From: an uncultured Clostridia bacterium
GTDB lineage: Bacteria > Bacillota > Clostridia > Christensenellales > Borkfalkiaceae
Direction of reading: 5' to 3'
NCBI GenBank assembly: GCA_944354265.1
Contig: CALVPX010000012.1
Coordinates: forward strand, 1-41,685
DNA length: 41,685 nt
The notes below the pieces were generated by a model. The model saw nothing but the letters and a program-made list of their open reading frames with translations, was not told the DNA's origin and made no database searches. Position 1 is the first letter of the stretch. Each line of letters begins with the position of its first letter. A program made the translations under genes and the position numbers. Shown here one piece after another: positions 7,581 to 14,796 of this stretch.

Positions 7581-8102
7581 ATGGTAGTTTTGATTGGCGG
7601 CGCCTCGCACACGGGCAAAACGCTGCTCGCTCAGCGCATGATAGAGCGGTATAAATTTCCCTGCCTGTCCATCGACCTCATAAAGATGGGCTTAATCCGC
7701 AGCCGCGTAACTTCCCTCACGCCCGTCGACGACGAGGCGCTCAAGCCCTATCTTTGGAATATCGTCAAGGAAATCGTAAAGACGGCGGTCGAAAACGGGC
7801 AAAACCTCATTGTGGAGGGGGCATATATTCCCTGCGATTGGCAAAAATACTTCAACCGCAAGTACCGCGACGAAATCCGCGCGTACTTCATAATAATGAG
7901 CCAAAATTATATAAAGCGCCATTGGGCGGAGATCGTCTCCCACTCCTGCGACATAGAGTACCGCCGCAGCGACGATTTTTCGGCATACGTCGCCCTCAGC
8001 GAAAACGCCGAAAATTTAGCCCTCTGCAAAAAGTACGGCACCAACATAATCTTTATCGACGGCAAATACAGCGTTCCCGTGCCCGAACTGCGGCGCACAT
8101 AG
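7581..8102 (+). CDS. P-loop kinase-like ATPase
   Basis: 173 aa. Walker A GGASHTGKT (residues 6-14), then a lid/substrate region and NLIVEGAYIPCDW, where a Walker B/substrate loop sits in the small-molecule kinases of the AAA/2-phosphoglycerate-kinase type. Ribosome site GGAGGGGGAA. It starts 17 bases after the sensor gene and is probably in the same operon. The substrate cannot be told from sequence. A 16-bp hairpin ends the unit. Confidence 0.8.
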   Translation: MVVLIGGASHTGKTLLAQRMIERYKFPCLSIDLIKMGLIRSRVTSLTPVDDEALKPYLWNIVKEIVKTAVENGQNLIVEGAYIPCDWQKYFNRKYRDEIRAYFIIMSQNYIKRHWAEIVSHSCDIEYRRSDDFSAYVALSENAENLALCKKYGTNIIFIDGKYSVPVPELRRT

Positions 8103-8148
8103 CCGCGCGGCAATGTCGGCGGAAATAATAGCGGAGAAAAAAATAATA

Positions 8149-8183
8149 GCGGCGGGGCGGACTTTTTAAGTCCGCCCCGCCGC
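8149..8183 (+). terminator. Strong terminator between convergent genes
   Basis: GCGGCGGGGCGGACTT, loop TTT, AAGTCCGCCCCGCCGC (16 bp), followed by TTTAC. It separates the kinase gene from the minus-strand XRE gene ending at 8210. Confidence 0.8.
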
Positions 8184-8209
8184 TTTACTACATGCAAAAA
8201 ATCTTAAAG

Positions 8210-8449
8210 TCAATCGAGTAAAGAAAACAATTCGTTTGCATCTATTTCAAAAACGGTCAGCAAATTGACTATGTCATAAATGCCCGGTTCCGTTCTTCCC
8301 TGTTCCCAATTTGCATAAGTGCTGACAGCGATACCAAGCTTTTGGGCGACTATCTTTTGTGACAGTTGCCTTTCCTGCCGCAATTCTTTTAATTTTAAAC
8401 AGAAGGATTTTTTAATTGTTTCAACCCTGTTTTCTTTTTGATTGTCCAT
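8210..8449 (-). CDS. XRE-family HTH repressor (second)
   Basis: 79 aa from the ATG at 8449; an upstream in-frame start at 8512 would run through the operator and promoter, so it is rejected. HTH: LRQERQLSQKIVAQKLGIAV, then STYANWEQGRTEPG, and a C-terminal helix pair with FEIDANELFSLL, typical of C1/Cro-like regulators of mobile elements. It is divergent from two small Cys-rich genes. The shared intergenic region has three AGCT-N5-AGCT dyads placed on the rightward promoter, the expected targets of this protein. Confidence 0.92.
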   Translation of the reverse strand: MDNQKENRVETIKKSFCLKLKELRQERQLSQKIVAQKLGIAVSTYANWEQGRTEPGIYDIVNLLTVFEIDANELFSLLD

Positions 8450-8477
8450 ATTCACTCTTTTGTTTTTTATATAAATA

Positions 8478-8558
8478 AGTATACCATCAGAATAGCTGAA
8501 ATAGCTTGGCAATAGCTAAAATAGCGATTATAATAATGTAGAAGAAGCTGTTTTAGCT
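8478..8558. promoter_or_regulatory. Divergent promoters with three-dyad operator
   Basis: Rightward promoter: TTGGCA (8506-8511), 17 bases, TATAAT (8529-8534). Leftward: an extended -10, TGG plus TATACT, on the minus strand at 8483-8478. Dyads: AGCTGAAATAGCT (8494-8506), AGCTAAAATAGCG (8514-8526) and AGCTGTTTTAGCT (8546-8558), i.e. before the -35, inside the spacer and just after the expected start. Start-to-start spacings are 20 and 32 bases, near two and three helical turns. Confidence 0.75.
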
Positions 8559-8577
8559 ACAGATTAAGGAGATTTAT

Positions 8578-8841
8578 ATGGAAAATAATGGCAAGTGCTA
8601 TATGTGCAAAAAATTTATAAGATACTATACCCGCGGAAGAATACAATTCAATCGCACAAAGTACGGGTGGTGTGGTGAAAAACGTTGTTCTGTAAATAGT
8701 ATGGAAAGCTGTTGCAAGTTTAAATACAGAGTGCGCACTAAGAAGAGTAGGGAGGCCTTGCAGCTGTATTTAAGCAATTTGCTGACTGAAATTGGCGCAA
8801 TTAAAATGTTGCTTGAGGAGGAGAGGGATGAAAACGTGTAA
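8578..8841 (+). CDS. Small Cys-rich protein
   Basis: 87 aa, ribosome site AAGGAG. It has CYMCKK (Cys7, Cys10) and further Cys at about 32, 37, 45 and 46, an N-terminal pattern suited to a zinc or iron-sulphur site. A C-terminal helix (EALQLYLSNLLTEIGAIKML) may form a coiled coil. The family is not recognised. It is the first gene of a two-gene unit under the XRE operator, AT-rich relative to its neighbours and like accessory genes of phages or conjugative elements. Confidence 0.7.
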   Translation: MENNGKCYMCKKFIRYYTRGRIQFNRTKYGWCGEKRCSVNSMESCCKFKYRVRTKKSREALQLYLSNLLTEIGAIKMLLEEERDENV

Positions 8842-9052
8842 AGGCTGTGCTCATTGCTACGCTATCTACATGCAGTGCGCTTGGCGATATTATAAGACTA
8901 GGACATACTACTGCGCGGACAGGGAGGAGTTGTTAACGCATTTTACCCCTTGTAAAAAATGGCGGGGCAAGGTGCGTGATTTCGACGTTTCCCCCGAAAG
9001 ATTGACGGCCGTGCAGGCAAACATTGCACAAATTATTCAACTTTTGGGTTAA
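8828..9052 (+). CDS. Second small Cys-rich protein
   Basis: 74 aa from the ATG at 8828 (GAGAGGG before it), overlapping the previous gene by 14 bases and so translationally coupled. CKGCAHC at residues 4-10 plus Cys at 17, 29 and 42 give a likely metal site. The C-terminal helix VQANIAQIIQLLG echoes the helix of the upstream protein. The function is unknown; co-regulation with 8578-8841 suggests the two act together. Confidence 0.68.
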   Translation: MKTCKGCAHCYAIYMQCAWRYYKTRTYYCADREELLTHFTPCKKWRGKVRDFDVSPERLTAVQANIAQIIQLLG

Positions 9053-9075
9053 TAAAATTGTACAACAAAGGCGGG

Positions 9076-9098
9076 GGGCGCAACCTTTGGGTTGCGCC
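9076..9098 (+). terminator. Hairpin after the Cys-rich pair
   Basis: GGGCGCAACC, loop TTT, GGTTGCGCCC. There is no long T run, so termination strength is uncertain. Confidence 0.5.
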
Positions 9099-9109
9099 CG
9101 CTGCTGTAA

Positions 9110-9204
9110 GTTATGAGCGCCGCAACCTCGGTTGCGGCGCGTTTACAACTATGAGTTGCTTTCGTAACGTTATGATTGCCTTTTTCTTTGGAAAAAGGCA
9201 AGTT
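9110..9204 (+). repeat. Family C structured repeat, copy 1 (upstream of cysK)
   Basis: Three hairpins in series: GCGCCGCAAC/GTTGCGGCGC, GTTGC/GTAAC-type, and TTGCCTTTTTC/GAAAAAGGCAA. The same order and flanks recur at 10571-10664 in the same orientation, after cysK. With copy A1 it fills most of the 9053-9645 gap. Confidence 0.75.
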
Positions 9205-9224
9205 AAGGTAAAAATTTTTTAAAT

Positions 9225-9522
9225 GTCATTTCGACCAAGTGCGCCCCTTTTGTCATTTCGACCAACGTGGAGAAATCTCGGAGCAGAGCGACGGACAAAA
9301 GGGGTGCATAACATGACTGCGTTCACGCAGATTTCTCCGCTGCGGCGCGATGCTTCTCGTGTGGCGTAATGACAACGCCACACTCGGTCACCGCTCGCAC
9401 GTTGTTAGGTGCTCGCTCATCTCACAACGCGCAAACAGTGGGTGCCCACTGTTTGAAGAACATCGTTGTTCGTCGGTCGACATGACAGGGAGGGGGTGGT
9501 TGTCGTTCCGCTCAGTATGACG
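9225..9522. repeat. Family A nested-hairpin repeat, copy 1 (composite)
   Basis: GTCATTTCGACCAA (9225 and again at 9252) with GGAGAAATCTC and CAGATTTCTCC forms a long imperfect hairpin, closed outside by GCGCCCCTTTTGTC/GACAAAAGGGG. Positions 9355-9423 are an inverted near-copy of 22735-22803. It ends with CCGCTCAGTATGAC at 9508-9521, the reverse of the other arm type. Confidence 0.7.
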
Positions 9523-9579
9523 TTTGAGGCGATATTATTTTATATCCGCATTCGGGAACACCTTTTGTGCGCGCGGCGC

Positions 9580-9608
9580 TTGCAATGCGCCGCACGCGGT
9601 AGTATAAT
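9580..9608 (+). promoter_or_regulatory. cysK promoter
   Basis: TTGCAA (9580-9585), 17 bases, perfect TATAAT (9603-9608). The -35 sits in the loop of a dyad GCGGCGC (9573-9579)/GCGCCGC (9587-9593). Confidence 0.75.
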
Positions 9609-9645
9609 AAATTATATTAAGGTAAATAAATGCAAAGGTGATATC

Positions 9646-10569
9646 ATGATCTATGACTCAATGGAAAAGCTGACAGGCAATACGCCCCTTGTGGCGCTTA
9701 AAAATTATTCAAAGGCAACGGGCGCGGGCGCAAAAATAGTGGCTAAGGTAGAGCTGTTCAACCCTGCAGGTTCCGTCAAGGACAGGGTGGCGCGCAACAT
9801 GATAGACGCTGCCGAAAGGAGCGGCGCACTCAAAAGGGGCGCAACTATCATCGAACCGACGTCGGGCAATACGGGCATAGGCCTCGCCGCCATAGGCGGC
9901 GCGCGCGGCTATAAAGTAATTCTTACCATGCCCGAGACCATGTCCGTCGAGCGCCGCAATCTTATAAAGGCGTACGGCGCGCAAATTGTCCTCACCGAGG
10001 GTTCAAAGGGCATGTCGGGCGCCATTGCCAAGGCGGAAGAACTTGCGCAGTCCATAGAGGGCGCCTTCATTCCCGACCAATTCTCCAATCCCGCCAATCC
10101 CGAGGCGCACTATAAGACGACCGGCCCCGAAATATGGGAGCAGTCGGGCGGCGACGTCGACGTGTTTGTCGCGGGCGTCGGCACGGGCGGAACCATAACG
10201 GGCGTGGGCAGGTATCTGAAGGAGCGCAACGGCAACATTAAAATTTTCGCCGTCGAACCTGCCGGCTCGCCCGTGCTGTCCAAGGGATATGCCGGCCCCC
10301 ACGGCATTCAGGGCATAGGCGCAGGCTTTGTGCCCAAGGCGCTCGACACGGGAATATACGACGAAGTTCTGACCGTGACAGAGGAGGAGGCGTACGCCGC
10401 CGGCCGTCTTTTGGGCGCAACCGAAGGACTGCTCGCAGGCATATCCTCGGGTGCGGCGCTGCACGCTGCCACGGTACTTTCCAAGCGTTCGGAGCTGTGG
10501 GGCAAGACCATCGTCGTCCTCCTGCCTGACACGGGCGACAGGTACCTTTCGACTCCGCTGTTTTGTTAA
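9646..10569 (+). CDS. cysK: Cysteine synthase (O-acetylserine sulfhydrylase)
   Basis: 307 aa from the ATG at 9646 (AAAGGTGA before it; the longer frame from 9466 runs through repeat A1 and the promoter). PLP enzyme making L-cysteine from O-acetylserine and sulphide. Visible: NPAGSVKDR with the Schiff-base Lys45, TSGNTGIGLA (substrate loop), GTGGTITGVGRYLK (phosphate-binding glycine loop), GISSGAA (pyridine-nitrogen serine) and a C-terminal LPDTGDRYLST. Length is normal for CysK. It stands alone, flanked by direct copies of repeat C, with its own sigma-A promoter; no T-box or S-box is seen in the short leader. Confidence 0.96.
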   Translation: MIYDSMEKLTGNTPLVALKNYSKATGAGAKIVAKVELFNPAGSVKDRVARNMIDAAERSGALKRGATIIEPTSGNTGIGLAAIGGARGYKVILTMPETMSVERRNLIKAYGAQIVLTEGSKGMSGAIAKAEELAQSIEGAFIPDQFSNPANPEAHYKTTGPEIWEQSGGDVDVFVAGVGTGGTITGVGRYLKERNGNIKIFAVEPAGSPVLSKGYAGPHGIQGIGAGFVPKALDTGIYDEVLTVTEEEAYAAGRLLGATEGLLAGISSGAALHAATVLSKRSELWGKTIVVLLPDTGDRYLSTPLFC

Positions 10570-10570
10570 A

Positions 10571-10664
10571 GTTATGAGCGCCGCAACTTATGTTGCGGCG
10601 CGTTTACAGTTTAGAGTTGCTTTCGCAACGTTATGATTGGCTTTTTTATTAAAAAAGCCAAGTT
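10571..10664 (+). repeat. Family C structured repeat, copy 2 (downstream of cysK)
   Basis: Same three-hairpin order as 9110-9204, roughly 80% identical by eye: GCGCCGCAAC/GTTGCGGCGC (10578-10601), the middle GTTGC/GCAAC, and TTGGCTTTTTT/AAAAAAGCCAA (10637-10661). The first hairpin may double as the cysK terminator. Confidence 0.75.
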
Positions 10665-10722
10665 GACAAAGAGGGGTGGCGGGCAGGCCTATGTAAAATT
10701 TTGCAGGAAGGGGCAAAACTAT

Positions 10723-10750
10723 TTGTCTTTGATAAAACTTGTGATATAAT
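10723..10750 (+). promoter_or_regulatory. Promoter of the malic enzyme gene
   Basis: Extended -10 TGATATAAT (TATAAT at 10745-10750) with TTGTCT 16 bases upstream. The start codon is 33 bases beyond. Confidence 0.7.
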
Positions 10751-10782
10751 GAAAAGGTAAAATACACAAGGAAGGTTTACCG

Positions 10783-11964
10783 ATGAACTACAGAGAGGAA
10801 TCATTAAAAAAACAAGCCGAGTGGAGGGGCAAAATCGAGAGCGTCTGCCGCGTTCCCGTCGGGAACCGTGACGAACTTTCGCTTGCATACACCCCCGGCG
10901 TTGCCGAACCCTGCATGGCCATTCATGCCGATGTTGAAAAGTCTTTCGATTTAACGAGGCGGTGGAACACCGTTCCCGTAATAACCGACGGCACCGCCGT
11001 TTTGGGACTCGGCGACATCGGCCCCGAGGCGGGCATGCCCGTAATGGAGGGCAAGTGCGCGCTGTTCAAGGCCTTCGGCAATGTGGACGCATATCCCCTC
11101 TGCATAAAGAGCAAGGATCCCGAGGAAATCATTAAGACAATAAAACTTCTCTCCGGCTCCTTCGGCGGCATCAACCTTGAAGATATCTCCGCTCCCCGCT
11201 GCTTTGAAATTGAAACGAGGCTCAAGGAGGAGCTCGATATCCCCGTCTTTCACGACGATCAGCACGGCACGGCCATTGTCGTCGCCGCGGCTCTGACAAA
11301 TGCGCTCAAGCTCGCAGGGAAGAGCCTTGAGGACATAAAGATAGTCATCAACGGCGCGGGTGCGGCCGGCATATCCATAGGCAAATTCCTCCTCAAAATG
11401 GGCGCGCGCAACATCATCATGTGCGATAAGTTCGGCATAATTGCCGAGGGCGACCCCTCGCTCAACTCCGCCCACAGGGAAATTTCCCTCGTCACCAACA
11501 GGGCTAAACTTACGGGCACCCTCGCCGACGCCATGAAGGGCGCCGACGTGTTCATCGGCGTGTCCGCCCCCAACGTCGTCACTCCCGACATGGTAAAGAG
11601 CATGGCTGCAAAATCCATTCTTTTCACCATGGCCAACCCCGTTCCCGAAATCGCCCCCGACCTCGCAAGGGAGGCGGGCGCATACATAGTGGGCACGGGC
11701 TCTTCGCAGTACCCCAATCAGATAAACAACGTGCTCGTCTTTCCCGGTCTCTTCCGCGGCGCCTTGGACGTCCGCGCAAGGACGGTAAACACTGAGATGA
11801 TGATAGCCGCCGCAAGGGGAATTGCCTCATACGTTCCGCCCGAAAAGCTCTCCCGCGAATACATTCTGCCCTACGCCTACGACAAGGGCGCGCACGAGTG
11901 CGTGGCCAAGGCCGTGGCTCAGGCGGCAATAGAGTCGGGCGTATCCAAACTGTACAGCAAGTAA
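10783..11964 (+). CDS. NAD(P)-dependent malic enzyme
   Basis: 393 aa, ribosome site AAGGAAGG. It oxidatively decarboxylates malate to pyruvate and CO2. Visible: LAYTPGVAEPC with catalytic Tyr36, MEGKCALFKAFGNVD with catalytic Lys91, metal ligands in LEDISAPRC (133-134) and FHDDQHGTAIV (158-163), and the dinucleotide fold INGAGAAGISIG (190-200). It is the short bacterial type (about 400 aa, like Bacillus YtsJ) without the C-terminal phosphotransacetylase domain of MaeB. Cofactor preference cannot be read safely. Single gene, own promoter, shared terminator with the convergent gene. Confidence 0.95.
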   Translation: MNYREESLKKQAEWRGKIESVCRVPVGNRDELSLAYTPGVAEPCMAIHADVEKSFDLTRRWNTVPVITDGTAVLGLGDIGPEAGMPVMEGKCALFKAFGNVDAYPLCIKSKDPEEIIKTIKLLSGSFGGINLEDISAPRCFEIETRLKEELDIPVFHDDQHGTAIVVAAALTNALKLAGKSLEDIKIVINGAGAAGISIGKFLLKMGARNIIMCDKFGIIAEGDPSLNSAHREISLVTNRAKLTGTLADAMKGADVFIGVSAPNVVTPDMVKSMAAKSILFTMANPVPEIAPDLAREAGAYIVGTGSSQYPNQINNVLVFPGLFRGALDVRARTVNTEMMIAAARGIASYVPPEKLSREYILPYAYDKGAHECVAKAVAQAAIESGVSKLYSK

Positions 11965-11980
11965 TTATTTTTAAAAATAA

Positions 11981-12013
11981 AGGGCGCGCAAGCCATTACG
12001 GCTTGCGCGCCCT
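11981..12013. terminator. Bidirectional terminator between convergent genes
   Basis: AGGGCGCGCAAGCC, loop ATTAC, GGCTTGCGCGCCCT. TTTT follows on the plus strand and a T-rich run on the minus strand, serving the malic enzyme and the exported protein gene ending at 12033. Confidence 0.85.
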
Positions 12014-12032
12014 TTTGCGCTATAATTTATAT

Positions 12033-13406
12033 TTATTGCATATATAAATCGTCGTCGGAGGGAGGAACAGATTTTTTATTGCTCCTGTTTTTGACGTCGT
12101 TTTTCTTTGTGGCGTAGAAAGTTACATAGCCTATCGCAATCAGTACGAGCAGCACAATTATCAGTATTATTATCACCGTCTGCATGTCGCTGCCGTATGC
12201 AAAGCTCTCCGTGCCCGATGAGTGCTCAACGTCATCCTCTGCCGAGAAGGTGTACGCCGAAAGCGAACGGCCTATGGCATAGCCCTCAATCTCCTGCCCG
12301 TCTACCGTGCAGGAAACTTTGTAATAAACGTCGTCCAAAAGCTCGCTGTCCGCCTTTTCGCTGACGGTAAGCAGCGTTCCGTTGGGCACGGAATTTATGG
12401 CCGTGGCGTCGCACGCGTAGGGGCGGGAATATATGGCCGCCTGCCCGCGGGCGTATGCCCTCGTCATGTCGTTTTCAGGCGGGGTGTAGCTTGCGCTCTC
12501 AACTGCCGAAGTCAAGGTCAGGTAGCAGCTGCTCTTGCCCTCTTCGTCGGTTATTAAAACTATCGTGGCGTTGCCCACCTCGGCAAGCGCCATTCCCGTG
12601 CGGTCGGCAAGCAGCCTCTCGGTTCCCTCCGCCTTGAAGGTGGCGCCAAGCTCGGTCAGGTCTATCTTTGTGACGTATGTCGGGTTGCCGTCGTTCGTCT
12701 GCGGGTGGACGGTGACCATGGAAATGTCGTATTCGCCCTGCAAAACTTCGGCGGCGTTGCCCGTCGAAATGTTGTCGGCGGCCGTCAGGTCGATATAGCT
12801 GCACTCAACGGGTATTGCGCTGTCCTCGTACAGCGAGTAAACTGCATTGTCGTGAAGCACATAGACGGTGTCGTCTATCTTTTTGAACTGCGAGCAGTTG
12901 CTGTCAAATATATTGGTGGGGGTGGAGCCGTTAAAGGCCATCACTGCAAAGCTGCTGCCCGACTGTGCATACAGATACATGTAGCCCGTGTTGGAGTCGG
13001 TAAGGGTGTTGGGCTGCGAAGCAAATATGTGAATGGCGGCCGAGATGCCCGCCTCGGTATACGAGTAAATGGAGTTGTCCGAACTCATAAGGTACAGCGT
13101 GCCGTTGTCGCCGTACTCAATGTCTGAAATCGTAAATGAACAGCTGACCTCCGTCAGGCGGTTGTCGCCGTATTCGTCGGGTGCGATGACATACAACACA
13201 GCTCCCGCGGACGTGTTGTCGGCAAAGGCCTGCGTGTCGCCGTTGAAGTCATAGTCGGCCAAATTTTCAAACTCAAGCTGACTTAAAAACTCCGTGGGAT
13301 AAACGGTGGGCGCAGAGTCGTCGGCTGCGGCGTTGTCGGCCGTATACAGATATGCAGGCGCAAGGCAAAGCGCAAGCGCCGTTGTTGCTGCAATAAGTTT
13401 TTTCAC
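12033..13406 (-). CDS. Exported, membrane-anchored protein with SH3-like domain
   Basis: 457 aa. Signal peptide MKKLIAATTALALCLAPAYL, a beta-rich middle reminiscent of a propeller or repeated strands (YLMSSDNSIYSYTE and similar), an SH3b-like stretch at about 330-390 (AIYSRPYACDATAINSVPNG ... EGYAIGRSLSAY), then a C-terminal transmembrane helix at about 412-434 (TVIIILIIVLLVLIAIGYVT) and a charged tail. It is likely held on the outer face of the membrane. The start is GTG with no ribosome site; the promoter is placed so that the transcript would begin one base before it. The function is unknown. Confidence 0.82.
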   Translation of the reverse strand: MKKLIAATTALALCLAPAYLYTADNAAADDSAPTVYPTEFLSQLEFENLADYDFNGDTQAFADNTSAGAVLYVIAPDEYGDNRLTEVSCSFTISDIEYGDNGTLYLMSSDNSIYSYTEAGISAAIHIFASQPNTLTDSNTGYMYLYAQSGSSFAVMAFNGSTPTNIFDSNCSQFKKIDDTVYVLHDNAVYSLYEDSAIPVECSYIDLTAADNISTGNAAEVLQGEYDISMVTVHPQTNDGNPTYVTKIDLTELGATFKAEGTERLLADRTGMALAEVGNATIVLITDEEGKSSCYLTLTSAVESASYTPPENDMTRAYARGQAAIYSRPYACDATAINSVPNGTLLTVSEKADSELLDDVYYKVSCTVDGQEIEGYAIGRSLSAYTFSAEDDVEHSSGTESFAYGSDMQTVIIILIIVLLVLIAIGYVTFYATKKNDVKNRSNKKSVPPSDDDLYMQ

Positions 13407-13413
13407 GTTGAAA

Positions 13414-13442
13414 ATTATACCACCTTTTTATAATATTGTAAA
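13414..13442 (-). promoter_or_regulatory. Promoter giving an apparently leaderless transcript
   Basis: Minus strand: TTTACA (13442-13437), 17 bases, TGG plus TATAAT (13419-13414). The expected start of transcription is 13407, one base before the GTG at 13406. The rest of 13443-13686 shows only AT-rich spacer. Confidence 0.75.
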
Positions 13443-13686
13443 GTTTTTGCGCGCATTTGCCGCGCTATTATTTTTTGTTTGCACGCTCGGGTGTTTTGGT
13501 GTGTACATTTTAACTAATGCAAGTCGATAAACACGGCGAGCACACAAATTATTTTAAAAAAAGTCAAATTTATTTTTTAATTATGCACTTTTTGTCATAT
13601 TTAGTGCGTTATAATACTTATGTAAACAAACAAATGTTCGCATATTTAAATCCAAAAGCCCGCCTGTGCGGCGGAGGTGAAAAAGG

Positions 13687-14082
13687 TTGACAAGCAAAAA
13701 ACTGTTGAAATTTTATTTCAGGGCCGGCAGGCTCAACGACGCGCTCGATAATTTAATAATGCGCTCGGCCTGCGCCTCGGCCACGGGCGGCAACACGGTA
13801 TTTTATTATGCCGATAAAATAATCGAGATTGTAGAGGCAAAGCGCAAGCTTTCCGAACTTTGGAAGTATCTCGACGGCGTAATGTCGTCCTTTAACGGCG
13901 AGGACAAGGGCATACTCTTGGGGTATGCGCTCTCCCGCGGCGGATACAACGGGTTGCCAAAGGACAGGGCCAACGCCGTCCGCAGGGTGGTGGTGCGGTT
14001 CATGCGCAGGGCCAAAAATCTGTCCGCATACGGCGAGGCGGTGGAGTTGGTAAAAAGGTACTATGCCCTCACGGGGCGGTAG
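13687..14082 (+). CDS. Small basic helical protein of unknown function upstream of the phage cassette
   Basis: 131 aa, TTG start supported by GGAGGTG seven bases upstream. Rich in Lys/Arg and predicted helical throughout, with no membrane segment. KLSELWKYLDGVMSSFNGED followed by a basic VRRVVVRFMRRAKNL recalls phage late regulators or small terminase subunits in style, but no motif proves it. It is co-directional with the terminase at 14797 but separated from it by a minus-strand gene. The family is not recognised. Confidence 0.65.
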   Translation: MTSKKLLKFYFRAGRLNDALDNLIMRSACASATGGNTVFYYADKIIEIVEAKRKLSELWKYLDGVMSSFNGEDKGILLGYALSRGGYNGLPKDRANAVRRVVVRFMRRAKNLSAYGEAVELVKRYYALTGR

Positions 14083-14083
14083 G

Positions 14084-14737
14084 TCAGTCAAGCTTCTTCT
14101 TTCGCGACGACAAAAAGACGAGTATTATCGCCCCCGCCGTCAGCGACACTATTATGACTGCCGTGACCACGCCGCCGCTGTCGCTTTGGCTCTCATCCTC
14201 CTCGGGCTCCTCCGGCTCGGGCACATAAATTTCGTTGAGCGGGTAATCGTCGTTTGCCCCCTCAATATACCCGAACGTATCGCCGCACAGCACATAGGAG
14301 TAGGCCGTCGCGCCCGAATAATATGTGCCGTAAAAGGCGGCCTCCATTTCAATTTCGCCTAGGCTAGGCAGGGAGGAATCGCCGTCGCCGGCGCTGTATG
14401 TAATGGTCACGCTCTTGAACAGGTATGTGGCGGGGGGAGGCCCGTCCACCACAATGAAGTCGCTCTTTAAAACGTAGCCGTACAGCGCGCGGTAAATGCC
14501 CTCGTCGGCGGCGTACTGCACATAGTACCACTGCCCGTCGTCGCGCAGTATGCTTACGCAATATGTATAGGGCACGGCGAAGAGCGAGGTGGAAAGGTCC
14601 TTCTGCGTAAAGAAGTACGCCGTTGTCGTGACCGCCTGCGCGTATGCAGGGGTGACTGAAGAAGCTTCGGCAACCTTTCCCCCGCCGCAAAACGCCATCG
14701 CCGCCGCGCAAATTATTATAAATAATAATTTCTTCAT
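14084..14737 (-). CDS. Exported, membrane-anchored SH3-like protein (short)
   Basis: 217 aa. Signal peptide MKKLLFIIICAAAMAFC, then two SH3-like beta stretches (FAVPYTYCVSILRDDGQWYY and YSYVLCGDTFGYIEG), an acidic Pro/Glu linker (PEPEEPEEDESQ), a C-terminal helix at about 187-209 (VTAVIIVSLTAGAIILVFL) and a basic tail RKKKLD. The architecture is the same as that of the 457-aa product at 12033-13406, which suggests related surface roles. No ribosome site is visible; a TATAAT lies eight bases upstream of the ATG. Confidence 0.75.
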   Translation of the reverse strand: MKKLLFIIICAAAMAFCGGGKVAEASSVTPAYAQAVTTTAYFFTQKDLSTSLFAVPYTYCVSILRDDGQWYYVQYAADEGIYRALYGYVLKSDFIVVDGPPPATYLFKSVTITYSAGDGDSSLPSLGEIEMEAAFYGTYYSGATAYSYVLCGDTFGYIEGANDDYPLNEIYVPEPEEPEEDESQSDSGGVVTAVIIVSLTAGAIILVFLSSRKKKLD

Positions 14738-14745
14738 ACCCGCAC

Positions 14746-14751
14746 ATTATA
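14746..14751 (-). promoter_or_regulatory. -10 box close to the start of the 14084-14737 gene
   Basis: TATAAT on the minus strand at 14751-14746. The expected start at about 14739 leaves only two bases before the ATG. No good -35 is seen. Confidence 0.5.
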
Positions 14752-14796
14752 TAACTCTTTGTCAGTCGCAATGTGGGAGAATTTGTCGGAAAATAT

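Noticed and set aside
7391-7618. His/Arg-rich minus-strand frame opposite the Asp tract
   Set aside because: It is the mirror of the GAT/GAC repeats in the real gene.
9466-9645. Upstream extension of cysK by 60 residues
   Set aside because: It covers repeat A1 and the promoter; the true ATG at 9646 has a ribosome site and matches the family N-terminus.
9110-10664. cysK as cargo of a composite transposon
   Set aside because: The flanking copies are direct, lack transposase genes and terminal inverted repeats, and no target duplication was seen.
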